Source: Brenneria populi
GTDB taxonomy: Bacteria; Pseudomonadota; Gammaproteobacteria; Enterobacterales; Enterobacteriaceae
DNA: 64,000 nucleotides
Reading direction: 5' to 3'
Assembly: GCF_036016195.1 (NCBI RefSeq)
Contig: NZ_JAYWTM010000004.1
Location: 496,001-560,000, forward strand
Shown here one piece after another: positions 9,330 to 16,405 of the stretch. The notes beneath the pieces are model-generated. The model was given only the letters and a program-made list of their open reading frames with translations, was not told the origin of the DNA and made no database searches. Positions within the stretch are counted from its first letter, which is position 1. Each line of letters opens with the position of its first letter. The position numbers and the translations under genes are program-made.

Positions 9330-9545
9330 AGGGGCTTCTTAATATAGAGGGAAGATATGAATCATAACGGCACAATAAAATAAAACTTGAGGCGACTCAC
9401 AGATCGGCGAATTGATTTATTCCCGTCATACTTCAGGCTGCGGGCGCGCTGGCTTTCCCGCGGCCGAATTATTTAGGGGGATATCAGGTCAATTAACAAT
9501 TGTGGAAAGAGAGATTATCGCGTACTGAAAACCGAAAATGAGGGG
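9330..9545. other. Intergenic region upstream of the chemoreceptor
   Basis: No gene is visible here. The stretch is AT-rich near the chemoreceptor start and should hold its promoter; I could not assign a sigma-28 site. At about 9422-9460 the sequence CCCGTCATACTTCAGGCTG followed by GCGCTGGCTTTCCC resembles one terminus of the ERIC element at 27242-27368, so it may be an ERIC remnant. Confidence 0.5.
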
Positions 9546-9583
9546 ATAAAAGGCTGCTTCGTCTTAATCACGAAAAACAGCCC
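9546..9583 (-). terminator. Probable terminator of ppnP
   Basis: On the minus strand the sequence forms a stem of GGCTG plus TTTTCGT against ACGAA plus CAGCC with small bulges, followed by TTTTAT. It lies about 45 bases after the ppnP stop codon. Confidence 0.5.
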
Positions 9584-9627
9584 ATTAATTTTAAATAGCA
9601 TCAGCAGGCTAAATCCGCCTCCGCCGA

Positions 9628-9912
9628 CTACAGGTATTTACATAAATAAGACGTGGTTTCCGCCACTTCTAAATTGAATTCGCTTTGCCCCGGAACGGAA
9701 AACGATTCGCCCGGCGTGAATAGCCGCCAGTCGGCCTCGCCCGGCAATAAGACCTTTAGGGCGCCGCTGATGACCGTCATCTCTTCAGGCTGCCCGGTGC
9801 CGAACGTATATTCCCCGGCCTCCATCACGCCGACACTGGCACGGCCAATGCTATCGCTTTCAAAACCAATAGATTTTACTTTCCCGGCAAAATACTCATT
9901 AACATTCAGCAT
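9628..9912 (-). CDS. ppnP: Pyrimidine/purine nucleoside phosphorylase PpnP
   Basis: PpnP (formerly YaiE) is a small cupin-fold enzyme that phosphorolyses various purine and pyrimidine nucleosides to base and ribose-1-phosphate. The 94 aa product matches E. coli throughout: NEYFAGKVKSIGF, GRASVGVMEAGEYTFGT, PEEMTVISGALKVLLP and the end TSYLCKYL. A longer reading frame begins ten codons upstream, but the ATG at 9912 gives the family length and N-terminus (MLNVNEYF) and is preceded by an AGG-type ribosome binding site. Confidence 0.93.
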   Translation of the reverse strand: MLNVNEYFAGKVKSIGFESDSIGRASVGVMEAGEYTFGTGQPEEMTVISGALKVLLPGEADWRLFTPGESFSVPGQSEFNLEVAETTSYLCKYL

Positions 9913-10056
9913 GGCTGCGCACCTATCATCGAAAAAATCCAAGAAAATTCATCATAAAAGGAGAACGGCGCCGCTGTCACCCTCTATTCAGCGATAAGCG
10001 CATCTATTCGATGAAAAACCTGTAATCGACGCGCGCCGTATCCGCGCAACGGGGCG

Positions 10057-10578
10057 CTAGGCGGCCGATAAGCGCAGAATCCGCATCACATTCGCGACGA
10101 CGGTATGCGGCTCCTGCGTCGCATCAATGATGTGATGAGCCACGCTCTGGTAAAGCGCTTCGCGGGAAGCCAGCACATCGGCCATCTCTTCCGCGATAGG
10201 TCGGCCGGTCAGCGTTGGGCGCTGATGCGCCAGCGGGCTGCTTTCCAGACGCAGAGCCAGCAGCTCAGCGGGGACCCGAAGATAAATCACCGCACCTTTG
10301 TCGTGCATAAATCGCCGGTTCGACTCCGCCAGCACCATGCCGCCTCCGGTGGCGATCACGCGACGGCGCGTCGTCACATCCAGCAATGCCCGACTTTCCC
10401 GCCGGCGGAAGCCGGGCCACCCTTCCTGCGCCACGACTTCGGCAACCGTCATCTTGCTGTTCTGCTGCATAAAAACATCGGTATCGACAAAGTCGTACCC
10501 TAACGCCTGCGCCAGTTTTTTTCCTATCGTGGTTTTACCGCAACCTCTGGCTCCAACCATAAAAATGGGTTGTGTCAT
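10057..10578 (-). CDS. aroL: Shikimate kinase II
   Basis: AroL phosphorylates shikimate at O3 with ATP in the common aromatic amino acid pathway. The P-loop GARGCGKT is at residues 9-16. The shikimate-binding residues follow in FVDTDVF near 31 and GFRRRESRAL near 56, and ATGGGMVL is near 77. The LID-like region RPTLTGRP is near residue 120. The 173 aa length fits the family (174 in E. coli). E. coli aroL is controlled by TyrR and TrpR; I could not identify clear boxes upstream here. Confidence 0.93.
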   Translation of the reverse strand: MTQPIFMVGARGCGKTTIGKKLAQALGYDFVDTDVFMQQNSKMTVAEVVAQEGWPGFRRRESRALLDVTTRRRVIATGGGMVLAESNRRFMHDKGAVIYLRVPAELLALRLESSPLAHQRPTLTGRPIAEEMADVLASREALYQSVAHHIIDATQEPHTVVANVMRILRLSAA

Positions 10579-10731
10579 CTAATGATGTATCCTTATTTTC
10601 ATCAAGCCCGTACTGAAAAACCTAATTCCGTTATCGGGTGGCCGATGGTTATACCCAATATATTTCAGGGTGAAGGCTATCGCCGCATGGCCGGATCATA
10701 CCGAGAAAACCCGACAAGATAAAAGCCGCCG
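10579..10731. other. aroL upstream region with possible ERIC terminus
   Basis: This holds the aroL promoter region. At about 10649-10676 the sequence TATACCCAATATATTTCAGG resembles the outer end of ERIC elements (TATACCCAAAATAATTCGAG), but no second end is present, so it could be a remnant. No gene is visible. Confidence 0.4.
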
Positions 10732-10766
10732 ATAAAAACAGAAAGCCCCGCAATAAATAACGGGGC
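10732..10766 (-). terminator. Rho-independent terminator of the asparaginase gene
   Basis: On the minus strand GCCCCG (10761-10766) pairs with CGGGGC (10745-10750) around an AT-rich loop and is followed by TTTCTGTTTTTAT. It lies about 40 bases after the asparaginase stop codon. Confidence 0.7.
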
Positions 10767-10808
10767 CATCGTCTTTTATCCGCGGCGATTTTCTATCTGA
10801 AACGCGTA

Positions 10809-11858
10809 TCAGTAGGTATGGAAATATTCCTGAATCACCGCCGGATTCGAGGTTTTGGTCAGCGCCAGCATCAATAAGATACGTGATTTAGCCGGGTTCA
10901 GCGAATCGGAAACCAGGCCGGGCTGAGCGGCATCCGGCGGCACAATGCCGCTGCCGGTACGGCTGGAGCGAACCACTACGACGCCTTTGCTTTCGGCTTT
11001 GCGAATGCCGGCATCGCTGCGTTTGGACACGCTGCCCGCCCCCATGCCGGCATAAACAATCCCCTTCACGCCGTGAGCGATAGCCGCGTCATACATATAT
11101 TCCGGATCGTCCTGATAGCCGTAAATAATATCCACCGCCGGCAATTTTTCCAGCCCGGAAACATCGAATACGGAACGCGTGGTGTGAACCTTATCCAGAC
11201 GGTTCTGGAAATAGACTTTATCGCCGATGATTACGCCCAGATAGCCCTCCTCCGGCGCTTTAAAGGTATCCAGCGTCGAAGCGTTGGTTTTGGTAATGAA
11301 ACGGGCGGAGCCGATACGGTCGTTCAGCACCACCATGACGCCGCGGCCGCGCGCATTTTTATCCGCCGCCACTTTAACCGCGCCGTACAGATTCATCGGG
11401 CCATCCGCGCTGATAGAGGTCGCCGGACGCATCGCCGCGGCAAAAACCACCGGCTTGTCGCTTTTCACCGTCAGGTTCAGAAAGTAAGGGGATTCATCCA
11501 GCGTATCCGTGCCGTGCGTGATGACAATGCCGTCCACATCGCTGCGCGCCAGCAGCTCATTGACCCTTTTGCTCAATTTCAGCAAAACATCGCTGGTCAT
11601 ATTCTCACTGCCGATATTGGCGACTTGCTCGCCGGTAATATTGGCGAGCGTTTTCAACTCCGGCACGGCATGAATCAGCGTATCCACGCCCAACGCGCCG
11701 GCTTTATAACCGGTGGTTTGCGTATTTGCCGCCGCGGACCCCGCAATCGTTCCGCCGGTAGCCAAAATCACCACGTTAGGCAAATTTTCCGCCGCCGTCG
11801 CCAGGGTGGAAAAACAAACAAAAATCACCAAAAACAGAGAGTTAAATATCCTTTTCAT
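10809..11858 (-). CDS. ansB: Periplasmic type II L-asparaginase
   Basis: This enzyme hydrolyses L-asparagine (and L-glutamine to some degree) to aspartate and ammonia in the periplasm. A signal peptide covers about residues 1-22 (hydrophobic core SLFLVIFVCF, ending ATA). The first catalytic threonine is T37 in ATGGTIAG. The second motif HGTDT holds T117 and D118. The C-terminal EYFHTY is that of the Dickeya/Erwinia asparaginase, with which the mature chain shares most stretches as I recall them. The ATG at 11858 gives the family length of 349 aa; a longer frame would begin with TTG at 11870. It is monocistronic, with its own terminator. Confidence 0.95.
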   Translation of the reverse strand: MKRIFNSLFLVIFVCFSTLATAAENLPNVVILATGGTIAGSAAANTQTTGYKAGALGVDTLIHAVPELKTLANITGEQVANIGSENMTSDVLLKLSKRVNELLARSDVDGIVITHGTDTLDESPYFLNLTVKSDKPVVFAAAMRPATSISADGPMNLYGAVKVAADKNARGRGVMVVLNDRIGSARFITKTNASTLDTFKAPEEGYLGVIIGDKVYFQNRLDKVHTTRSVFDVSGLEKLPAVDIIYGYQDDPEYMYDAAIAHGVKGIVYAGMGAGSVSKRSDAGIRKAESKGVVVVRSSRTGSGIVPPDAAQPGLVSDSLNPAKSRILLMLALTKTSNPAVIQEYFHTY

Positions 11859-12260
11859 AACCAGTACCAACCCATATGATTAAAACGGCGGGCCTGAGAG
11901 CGCGTTGCCTGCCCCTGAACGCCGCCGGGTGAGTGATATACCATCGTCCGTCGGCAGCATAAGCCGACATGGACGCTTATCATGCCCCAGCGCCGATTGG
12001 CTGTATAGACCCGTCATACTTCAAGCGATATATGCGTTGGTTTTATGGCGTTGCTTGCCGGATATCATCAAGTGATACCGGATCTTTCGGGCCGTACCAA
12101 CGCCAGGTTTGTTCCATACAGGGTTACCTTCTCGCTATTTATAGATAAATACGCCAAAACGCGTCTTTTCCACCCAAGCACGCGTTTTGGTCTGACAAAT
12201 TTACGTTCACCATCCGTAGACAAACCGCTTATGGCAAGGGAAAGAGACGCTGAGACCCGT
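11859..12260. other. Gene-free region between asparaginase and dehydrogenase pseudogene
   Basis: No supported gene lies here. It should contain the asparaginase promoter (minus strand) and the former promoter of the dehydrogenase pseudogene (plus strand). At about 12013-12050 CCCGTCATACTTCAAGCGAT followed by ATGCGTTGGTTTT resembles an ERIC end without the rest of the element. Confidence 0.5.
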
Positions 12261-12975
12261 ATGAAAACGCCTATCGCTGGAAAAAACACACCGCATGCGC
12301 CGCAGGACAATATCGCCAACGTCGCGTTACCTGACGAAGTTCAACCGCCTCGCTACGATCGCAAGGCGCTGAAAAGCCGTATCGTACATATAGGGTTCGG
12401 CGCTTTTCATCGCGCCCATCAGGCGCTGTTGACCGACCGCGTGCTCAATCGGCAGGGGGAAGACTGGGGCATTTGCGGGATTAGCCTGTTCGGCAATGAG
12501 AACCTGTTTAACAGCCTCAGACAGCAGGCTCATCGCTATAGCGTATTGGAAAAAAGGGCCGACGCCAATCAGTTGCTCGTCCGTTACCAAAACCCGTCGC
12601 TGAAACACCGCAGCTAGCAGATCGCCATGGACGGCACGCAGAAACTGCCGCAGAGGATGCTGGACTCTATTCGTCGCTGGCACATCGACCGCCGCAGCGA
12701 CTATCGCTGTCTGCTGCTGGGCGTGGCCGGCTGGATGCGTTACGTCGGCGGCATAGACGACGCCGGGCGAGCCATTGATGTGCGCGATCCCATGGCTGAA
12801 CAACTGCAGCGGATCGTAAGCGCGACGGAGGACGACTCCCCCCGAGTGCTGGCGCTGACCGCCGTATTCGGCGACGCGCTGCCGCAAAATGAAACCTTCG
12901 TCAACCGGCTGATTCAGGCTTACGCTTCGCTTCAGCGCCTCGGCGCCAAAGCCGCGGTCGCCGCGCTGAAACGCC
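12261..12975 (+). pseudogene. Decayed mannitol/fructuronate dehydrogenase family gene
   Basis: This is the remnant of a long-chain polyol dehydrogenase (mannitol dehydrogenase/UxuB family, normally about 490 aa). The N-terminal part is recognisable: VQPPRYDRKALKSRIVHIGF then GAFHRAHQALLTDRVL, the family's NAD-binding start. After YSVLEKRADANQLLV the frame jumps to RYQNPSLKHR, which belongs about 200 residues later, so the middle is deleted. At 12615 a TAG replaces the tryptophan codon expected in HRTWQIAMDGTQKLPQRM. The C-terminal domain then continues in the same frame (LGVAGWMRYVGG, FVNRLIQAYASL) until about 12975, where it runs into an antisense GntR fragment. It is inactive beyond doubt. 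The substrate of the ancestor is unknown. Confidence 0.85.
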
Positions 12976-13124
12976 GGAACCCTTGCGCACCTCAATCAGC
13001 TTTTCCAGTTCAAGCATGATCAGCGCTTCGCGCACTACGCTGCGGCTGACGCCGTAAGCGTCGGCGATTTCCCATCCAGAATTTCCGCGCGGATGTTCCC
13101 GCCTATGTGCTGATATAACCGCAT
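12968..13124 (-). pseudogene. Remnant of a FadR-type GntR regulator
   Basis: From an ATG at 13124, preceded by GGGGGG, the minus strand reads MRLYQHIGGNIRAEILDG, the first helix of the FadR/UxuR class of GntR regulators. The frame then shifts, with loss of the usual VGxRLPTE segment, to EIADAYGVSRSVVREALIML and IEVRKGSG, the helix-turn-helix. After that it is truncated at its junction with the dehydrogenase remnant. The effector domain is gone. Such regulators commonly sit beside polyol or hexuronate dehydrogenases, so the two remnants probably came from one catabolic locus. Confidence 0.75.
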
Positions 13125-13444
13125 ATCCCCCCATCCCTTTATCCATTCGACCGCCACAGCCGGCAATTGGCAGGACCAATAACGCAATAAGTCGCCAACA
13201 CGAAACCCGGAAACGTTTTCTACCTGAAACGCTTATGTTTATATCGGTTTTTACGCCGTTTCGTTCCGGTTATGGCTTGATTCCGCCGCGGATACAGGAC
13301 AAGGGCGCGGAGGGCCAAAAGATCGGCCGACGGCCTAATCCCGGATAACGGCGCGACGCCGCCCGCGCGAGCCGTTGTCATTATTCGTTCATAAATATCG
13401 GCTATTTTTTACCGTTAAGGACGATCAGCATTAAAACAAGGCCC
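13125..13444. other. Gene-free region upstream of the sia-like operon
   Basis: No gene is visible. The last part (13378-13444) is AT-rich and should hold the promoter of the four-gene operon that follows. The AAGG before the start at 13445 is a weak ribosome binding site. Confidence 0.45.
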
Positions 13445-14689
13445 ATGACTTCTCTGACTGTTTCACGCGAACAACAATATCTTTGGGGGCTGACCACGGC
13501 GCTGGATCTCTGCATTCCGGTTCCCGTCGTTTCTCCCGATACCGATAACGCCACCGTGTTACAGCTTTTCAGTAAAAATAAGGAGCTTGTCAGCCTGCCG
13601 GTGGTGGAGCACGGCCGTCCCTTCGGGCTCATCAGCCGCCATATCTTCATGTCTCAGATGTCTCGCCCCTTTTATCATGAGCTCTACGATAAAAAGAGCT
13701 GTATCGCCTTTATGGATAAAAACCCGCTGATCGTCGACGCCTCTTCTTCGCTGAACGACGTAGCGGAACAAACGGTGATCGCCGGGGATAAATCGCTGAC
13801 CGACGGCTTTATCATTACGGAAAATGAGCAGTATATCGGTATCGGGCTCGGCATCGATCTGATCAAGGCCGTTTCCGACACCCACTCGCAGCAGCATCAG
13901 CAAATCATGCAAAGCATCGAATACGCCAGAGTGATTCAGGAAGCGATGCTGACAACCTCACGACGTTCGATGTCCGGCTCACTGACCGACTGGTGCCTGG
14001 TATGGGAACCAAGAGACTGCGTCGGCGGAGACTTTTATTACTTTAAAACCTATCCCAACGGTTGGCTCGCCGTCGTCGCGGACTGTACCGGGCATGGCGT
14101 TCCCGGCGCGTTTATGACGCTGATCCTCACCTCGGCGCTGGAGCAGGCGTTAACCCTGCATGGGCCGGAAATGCCTGACCGATTGCTGCAGAGCGTCAAC
14201 CGCCATATCAAGAATACTCTCGGCCAGCGCAGCGAGAGGCTGCATCAGTCCTCCTCGAATGACGGCTGCGACGCCATTCTGGTTTTTTGCGATACCACCA
14301 ATAACACGATCGTTTGGGCCAGCGCCCGTATGTCCGCCTTTGTGCTGAAACAGCAAACGGGCCAGTTGGAGAGCCTCGCCGCCGACCGTATGGGCGTCGG
14401 CTATACCGATACGCCTTACGACTACAGCTGGCCTTGTCATCAGCTGACGCTGGACGGCGACGATCTCTTTTTTACCACCACCGACGGTCTGACCGACCAA
14501 ATCGGCGGCGAACGACAGACAATGTTCGGCAAACGCCGGCTCCAGGCGCTGCTGCTGCGTCATCAGGAGCAACCCATGCAAGCCTTTGCCGAGCAGCTGT
14601 TGCAAGCGCATATGGACTATCAGGGTAATCAGGTAAGACGGGATGACCTGACCTTTTGGGGCTTCCGCCATTGTTCGACATTTACTTAA
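13445..14689 (+). CDS. CBS-domain PPM/SpoIIE-type protein phosphatase, SiaA-like
   Basis: This is a predicted serine/threonine phosphatase of the SpoIIE/RsbU class. The N-terminal 140 residues look like a tandem CBS pair (VLQLFSKNKELVSLPVVEHG, then SSLNDVAEQTVIAG and DGFIITENEQYIGIG). A linker helix (QSIEYARVIQEAM) leads to the PPM domain with the metal-binding acidic residues: D191 and D196 in RDCVGGDFY, D213 in ADCTGHGVPGAF, D347 and D351 in TTDGLTDQ. In Pseudomonas, SiaA removes phosphate from SiaC, but there the sensor part is a membrane segment plus HAMP. Here it is soluble CBS, suggesting control by a cytoplasmic, possibly adenine-nucleotide, ligand. It is the first of four tightly spaced genes. 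Confidence 0.85.
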   Translation: MTSLTVSREQQYLWGLTTALDLCIPVPVVSPDTDNATVLQLFSKNKELVSLPVVEHGRPFGLISRHIFMSQMSRPFYHELYDKKSCIAFMDKNPLIVDASSSLNDVAEQTVIAGDKSLTDGFIITENEQYIGIGLGIDLIKAVSDTHSQQHQQIMQSIEYARVIQEAMLTTSRRSMSGSLTDWCLVWEPRDCVGGDFYYFKTYPNGWLAVVADCTGHGVPGAFMTLILTSALEQALTLHGPEMPDRLLQSVNRHIKNTLGQRSERLHQSSSNDGCDAILVFCDTTNNTIVWASARMSAFVLKQQTGQLESLAADRMGVGYTDTPYDYSWPCHQLTLDGDDLFFTTTDGLTDQIGGERQTMFGKRRLQALLLRHQEQPMQAFAEQLLQAHMDYQGNQVRRDDLTFWGFRHCSTFT

Positions 14690-14706
14690 CCAGGTGAATC
14701 GGGATT

Positions 14707-15258
14707 ATGCCAGATAGCAAGTACGCCGAAATTTTCGACTCAGCGTATCAACGGGACATTACGTTGTATTACGTCGGGTATTTTTCGCAAAACATCATCA
14801 GTTCGCTGGCTGAAACGGTGCGATTGCAGCTTGAAAAAAAACAGGTTCCCGCCGGCATACGCCGCAAATTATTCTCAGCGTTTGTTGAAATGGTACAGAA
14901 CATCACCCGCTATTCCGCCGCCCACTTAACCGCCGTCGACCAGTTGAATGAAGTGCGTCACGGCTCGGTGTGCGTCGGTCATGAAAACGGGAAATATTTT
15001 TTACTTTGTGCGAATCAGGTTCATCCCGACGATATTGAAAAGCTGCGAGTGCGTCTTGAGCCGTTGCGTTATATGACTCTTGATGAAATCAAACTCGCCT
15101 ATAAAGCCTCTCTGCGCGATGAAACGCCGCCCTGGAGCAAGGGAGCGGATATGGGGTTACTGACTGTCGCACGCGATGCCAGCGAACCGTTGCAGTTCAC
15201 CTTTCGCGCGGATGCGCTGACGGGGCTGTCAACGTTTTATCTGAAGGCGATCATCTGA
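14707..15258 (+). CDS. SiaB-family protein kinase
   Basis: The 183 aa product resembles the SiaB family (GHKL-like kinases that phosphorylate SiaC). The visible features are FVEMVQNITRYSA near residues 60-72, like the N box of GHKL ATPases, and KGADMGLLTVARDAS near 144-158, like the glycine-rich G box, followed by a short beta-rich end. The gene lies 17 bases after the phosphatase gene. Its stop codon is one base before the next start, so it is co-translated with the SiaC-like gene. The assignment leans on gene order as well as sequence. Confidence 0.75.
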   Translation: MPDSKYAEIFDSAYQRDITLYYVGYFSQNIISSLAETVRLQLEKKQVPAGIRRKLFSAFVEMVQNITRYSAAHLTAVDQLNEVRHGSVCVGHENGKYFLLCANQVHPDDIEKLRVRLEPLRYMTLDEIKLAYKASLRDETPPWSKGADMGLLTVARDASEPLQFTFRADALTGLSTFYLKAII

Positions 15259-15259
15259 A

Positions 15260-15691
15260 ATGGCGAACATTATCAATATGGAAAATCTCCACATCGCAGG
15301 GACGCCCTGTACACCGGCCGTAGATTTCTACTTTGATACTCATCGGCTTTCTCTAACCGGCGAGTCCTACCCTGAAAACGCGGCGGCGTTCTACCGCCCG
15401 TTGATCGAACAAATTCGGGATTATCTTCGGCTGTTAACCACCAAAAGCGATGCCGCGGAGGCGGATCTGCCGCCGGCCATCGAATTCCACGTATCGCTGG
15501 TTTACTTCAACAGTTCCAGCACCAAAATGCTATTCAGCCTGTTTAACGAGCTGAACCAGGCGGCGGAACATAAACTGCCCATTACTTTGCATTGGTATTA
15601 CGACAAGGATGACGACATTGCGGAAGAGTTCGGTGAAGAACTACACATCGATTTTCCCGCGCTTGACTTCCACAGCCATGTTCTGGAGTAA
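15260..15691 (+). CDS. SiaC-family regulatory phosphoprotein (DUF1987)
   Basis: The 143 aa product fits the SiaC/DUF1987 family, whose fold resembles anti-sigma-factor antagonists. It opens with a beta-rich half (TPAVDFYFDTHRLSLTGESY). The conserved YFNSSSTKML at residues 82-91 probably holds the phosphoacceptor serine or threonine. In Pseudomonas, unphosphorylated SiaC binds and activates the diguanylate cyclase SiaD, and SiaB and SiaA set its phosphorylation. The same role is inferred here from gene order. The C-terminus is acidic (DKDDDIAEEFGEE). Confidence 0.8.
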   Translation: MANIINMENLHIAGTPCTPAVDFYFDTHRLSLTGESYPENAAAFYRPLIEQIRDYLRLLTTKSDAAEADLPPAIEFHVSLVYFNSSSTKMLFSLFNELNQAAEHKLPITLHWYYDKDDDIAEEFGEELHIDFPALDFHSHVLE

Positions 15692-15697
15692 CCCACG

Positions 15698-16405
15698 ATG
15701 AGTACCTTTGAGCTGTTCACGCCGGAATACGATATTCTTATCGCAGCGCGCAACGTCGCCACCCAGCAGAATATGCCGGCCGAGGTCTATCGGGACACGC
15801 TGCTGGCGCTGACCGAACATTACCAACGCCTGGTGCGGGAGTCCCATCGGCTGATTTCCCGCAGCGACCGCGCGGAAAAGGAATTGAACCGCCTGAACGC
15901 CCAATTGCACAAGCTGGCGAGCGAACTGGAGTACAAAGCCAGCCACGATCCGTTGACCAGCGTCTACAATCGCGGCGCGATCATTGAACGCATCAATCAA
16001 ACGCTGGAGCACGATCAGGCCGCGCTTATCGTATTGGATATCGACCACTTTAAGCGGGTCAACGACGCCTTCGGCCACCCAATGGGCGACGCCGTGATCT
16101 GCGCGCTGACGACCCGGCTGCGGGAGGTGCTCAAGGGGAACGGCAGCATTGGCCGGGTGGGCGGCGAAGAGTTCACGATTTTGCTGGATAACTTCACCCT
16201 TGAGCAGGCCGTCTCTATCGCGCAGCGCATCCACTTCAGCCTGAACGACATTCCGCTGCATGTTTTGCCCCAGCACACCGTGACGGCCAGTTTCGGCGTG
16301 AGCTGGGCGCCGCCCCGAACCTGCTTCGATACGCTCTATGGTTCAGCGGATGCGGCGCTCTATAAGGCAAAGAACCGGGGCCGGAATTGCGTTGAATCTC
16401 AGTAA
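15698..16405 (+). CDS. SiaD-like diguanylate cyclase
   Basis: This is a soluble GGDEF protein predicted to make cyclic di-GMP from GTP. Residues about 1-80 are helical with a coiled coil (SDRAEKELNRLNAQLHKLAS). The GGDEF domain starts at HDPLTSVYNRGA near 85-96 and includes LDIDHFKRVND and the active-site GGEEF at residues 155-159. No RxxD inhibitory site is visible in the nine residues before GGEEF. There is no membrane segment or other sensor, so control should come from the SiaC-like protein encoded upstream. Its stop overlaps the mltB stop on the other strand. Confidence 0.85.
   Translation: MSTFELFTPEYDILIAARNVATQQNMPAEVYRDTLLALTEHYQRLVRESHRLISRSDRAEKELNRLNAQLHKLASELEYKASHDPLTSVYNRGAIIERINQTLEHDQAALIVLDIDHFKRVNDAFGHPMGDAVICALTTRLREVLKGNGSIGRVGGEEFTILLDNFTLEQAVSIAQRIHFSLNDIPLHVLPQHTVTASFGVSWAPPRTCFDTLYGSADAALYKAKNRGRNCVESQ

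Noticed and set aside
9330..9460. Sigma-28 promoter for the chemoreceptor gene
   Set aside because: Partial matches to TAAA and GCCGATAA exist but not with the right spacing and strand.
10579..10700. TyrR or TrpR boxes before aroL
   Set aside because: Expected from E. coli, but no convincing TGTAAA-N6-TTTACA or ACTAGT-type operator could be read.
12045..12260. N-terminal extension of the dehydrogenase remnant
   Set aside because: The translated sequence has no similarity to the family, and the likely original start is the ATG at 12261.
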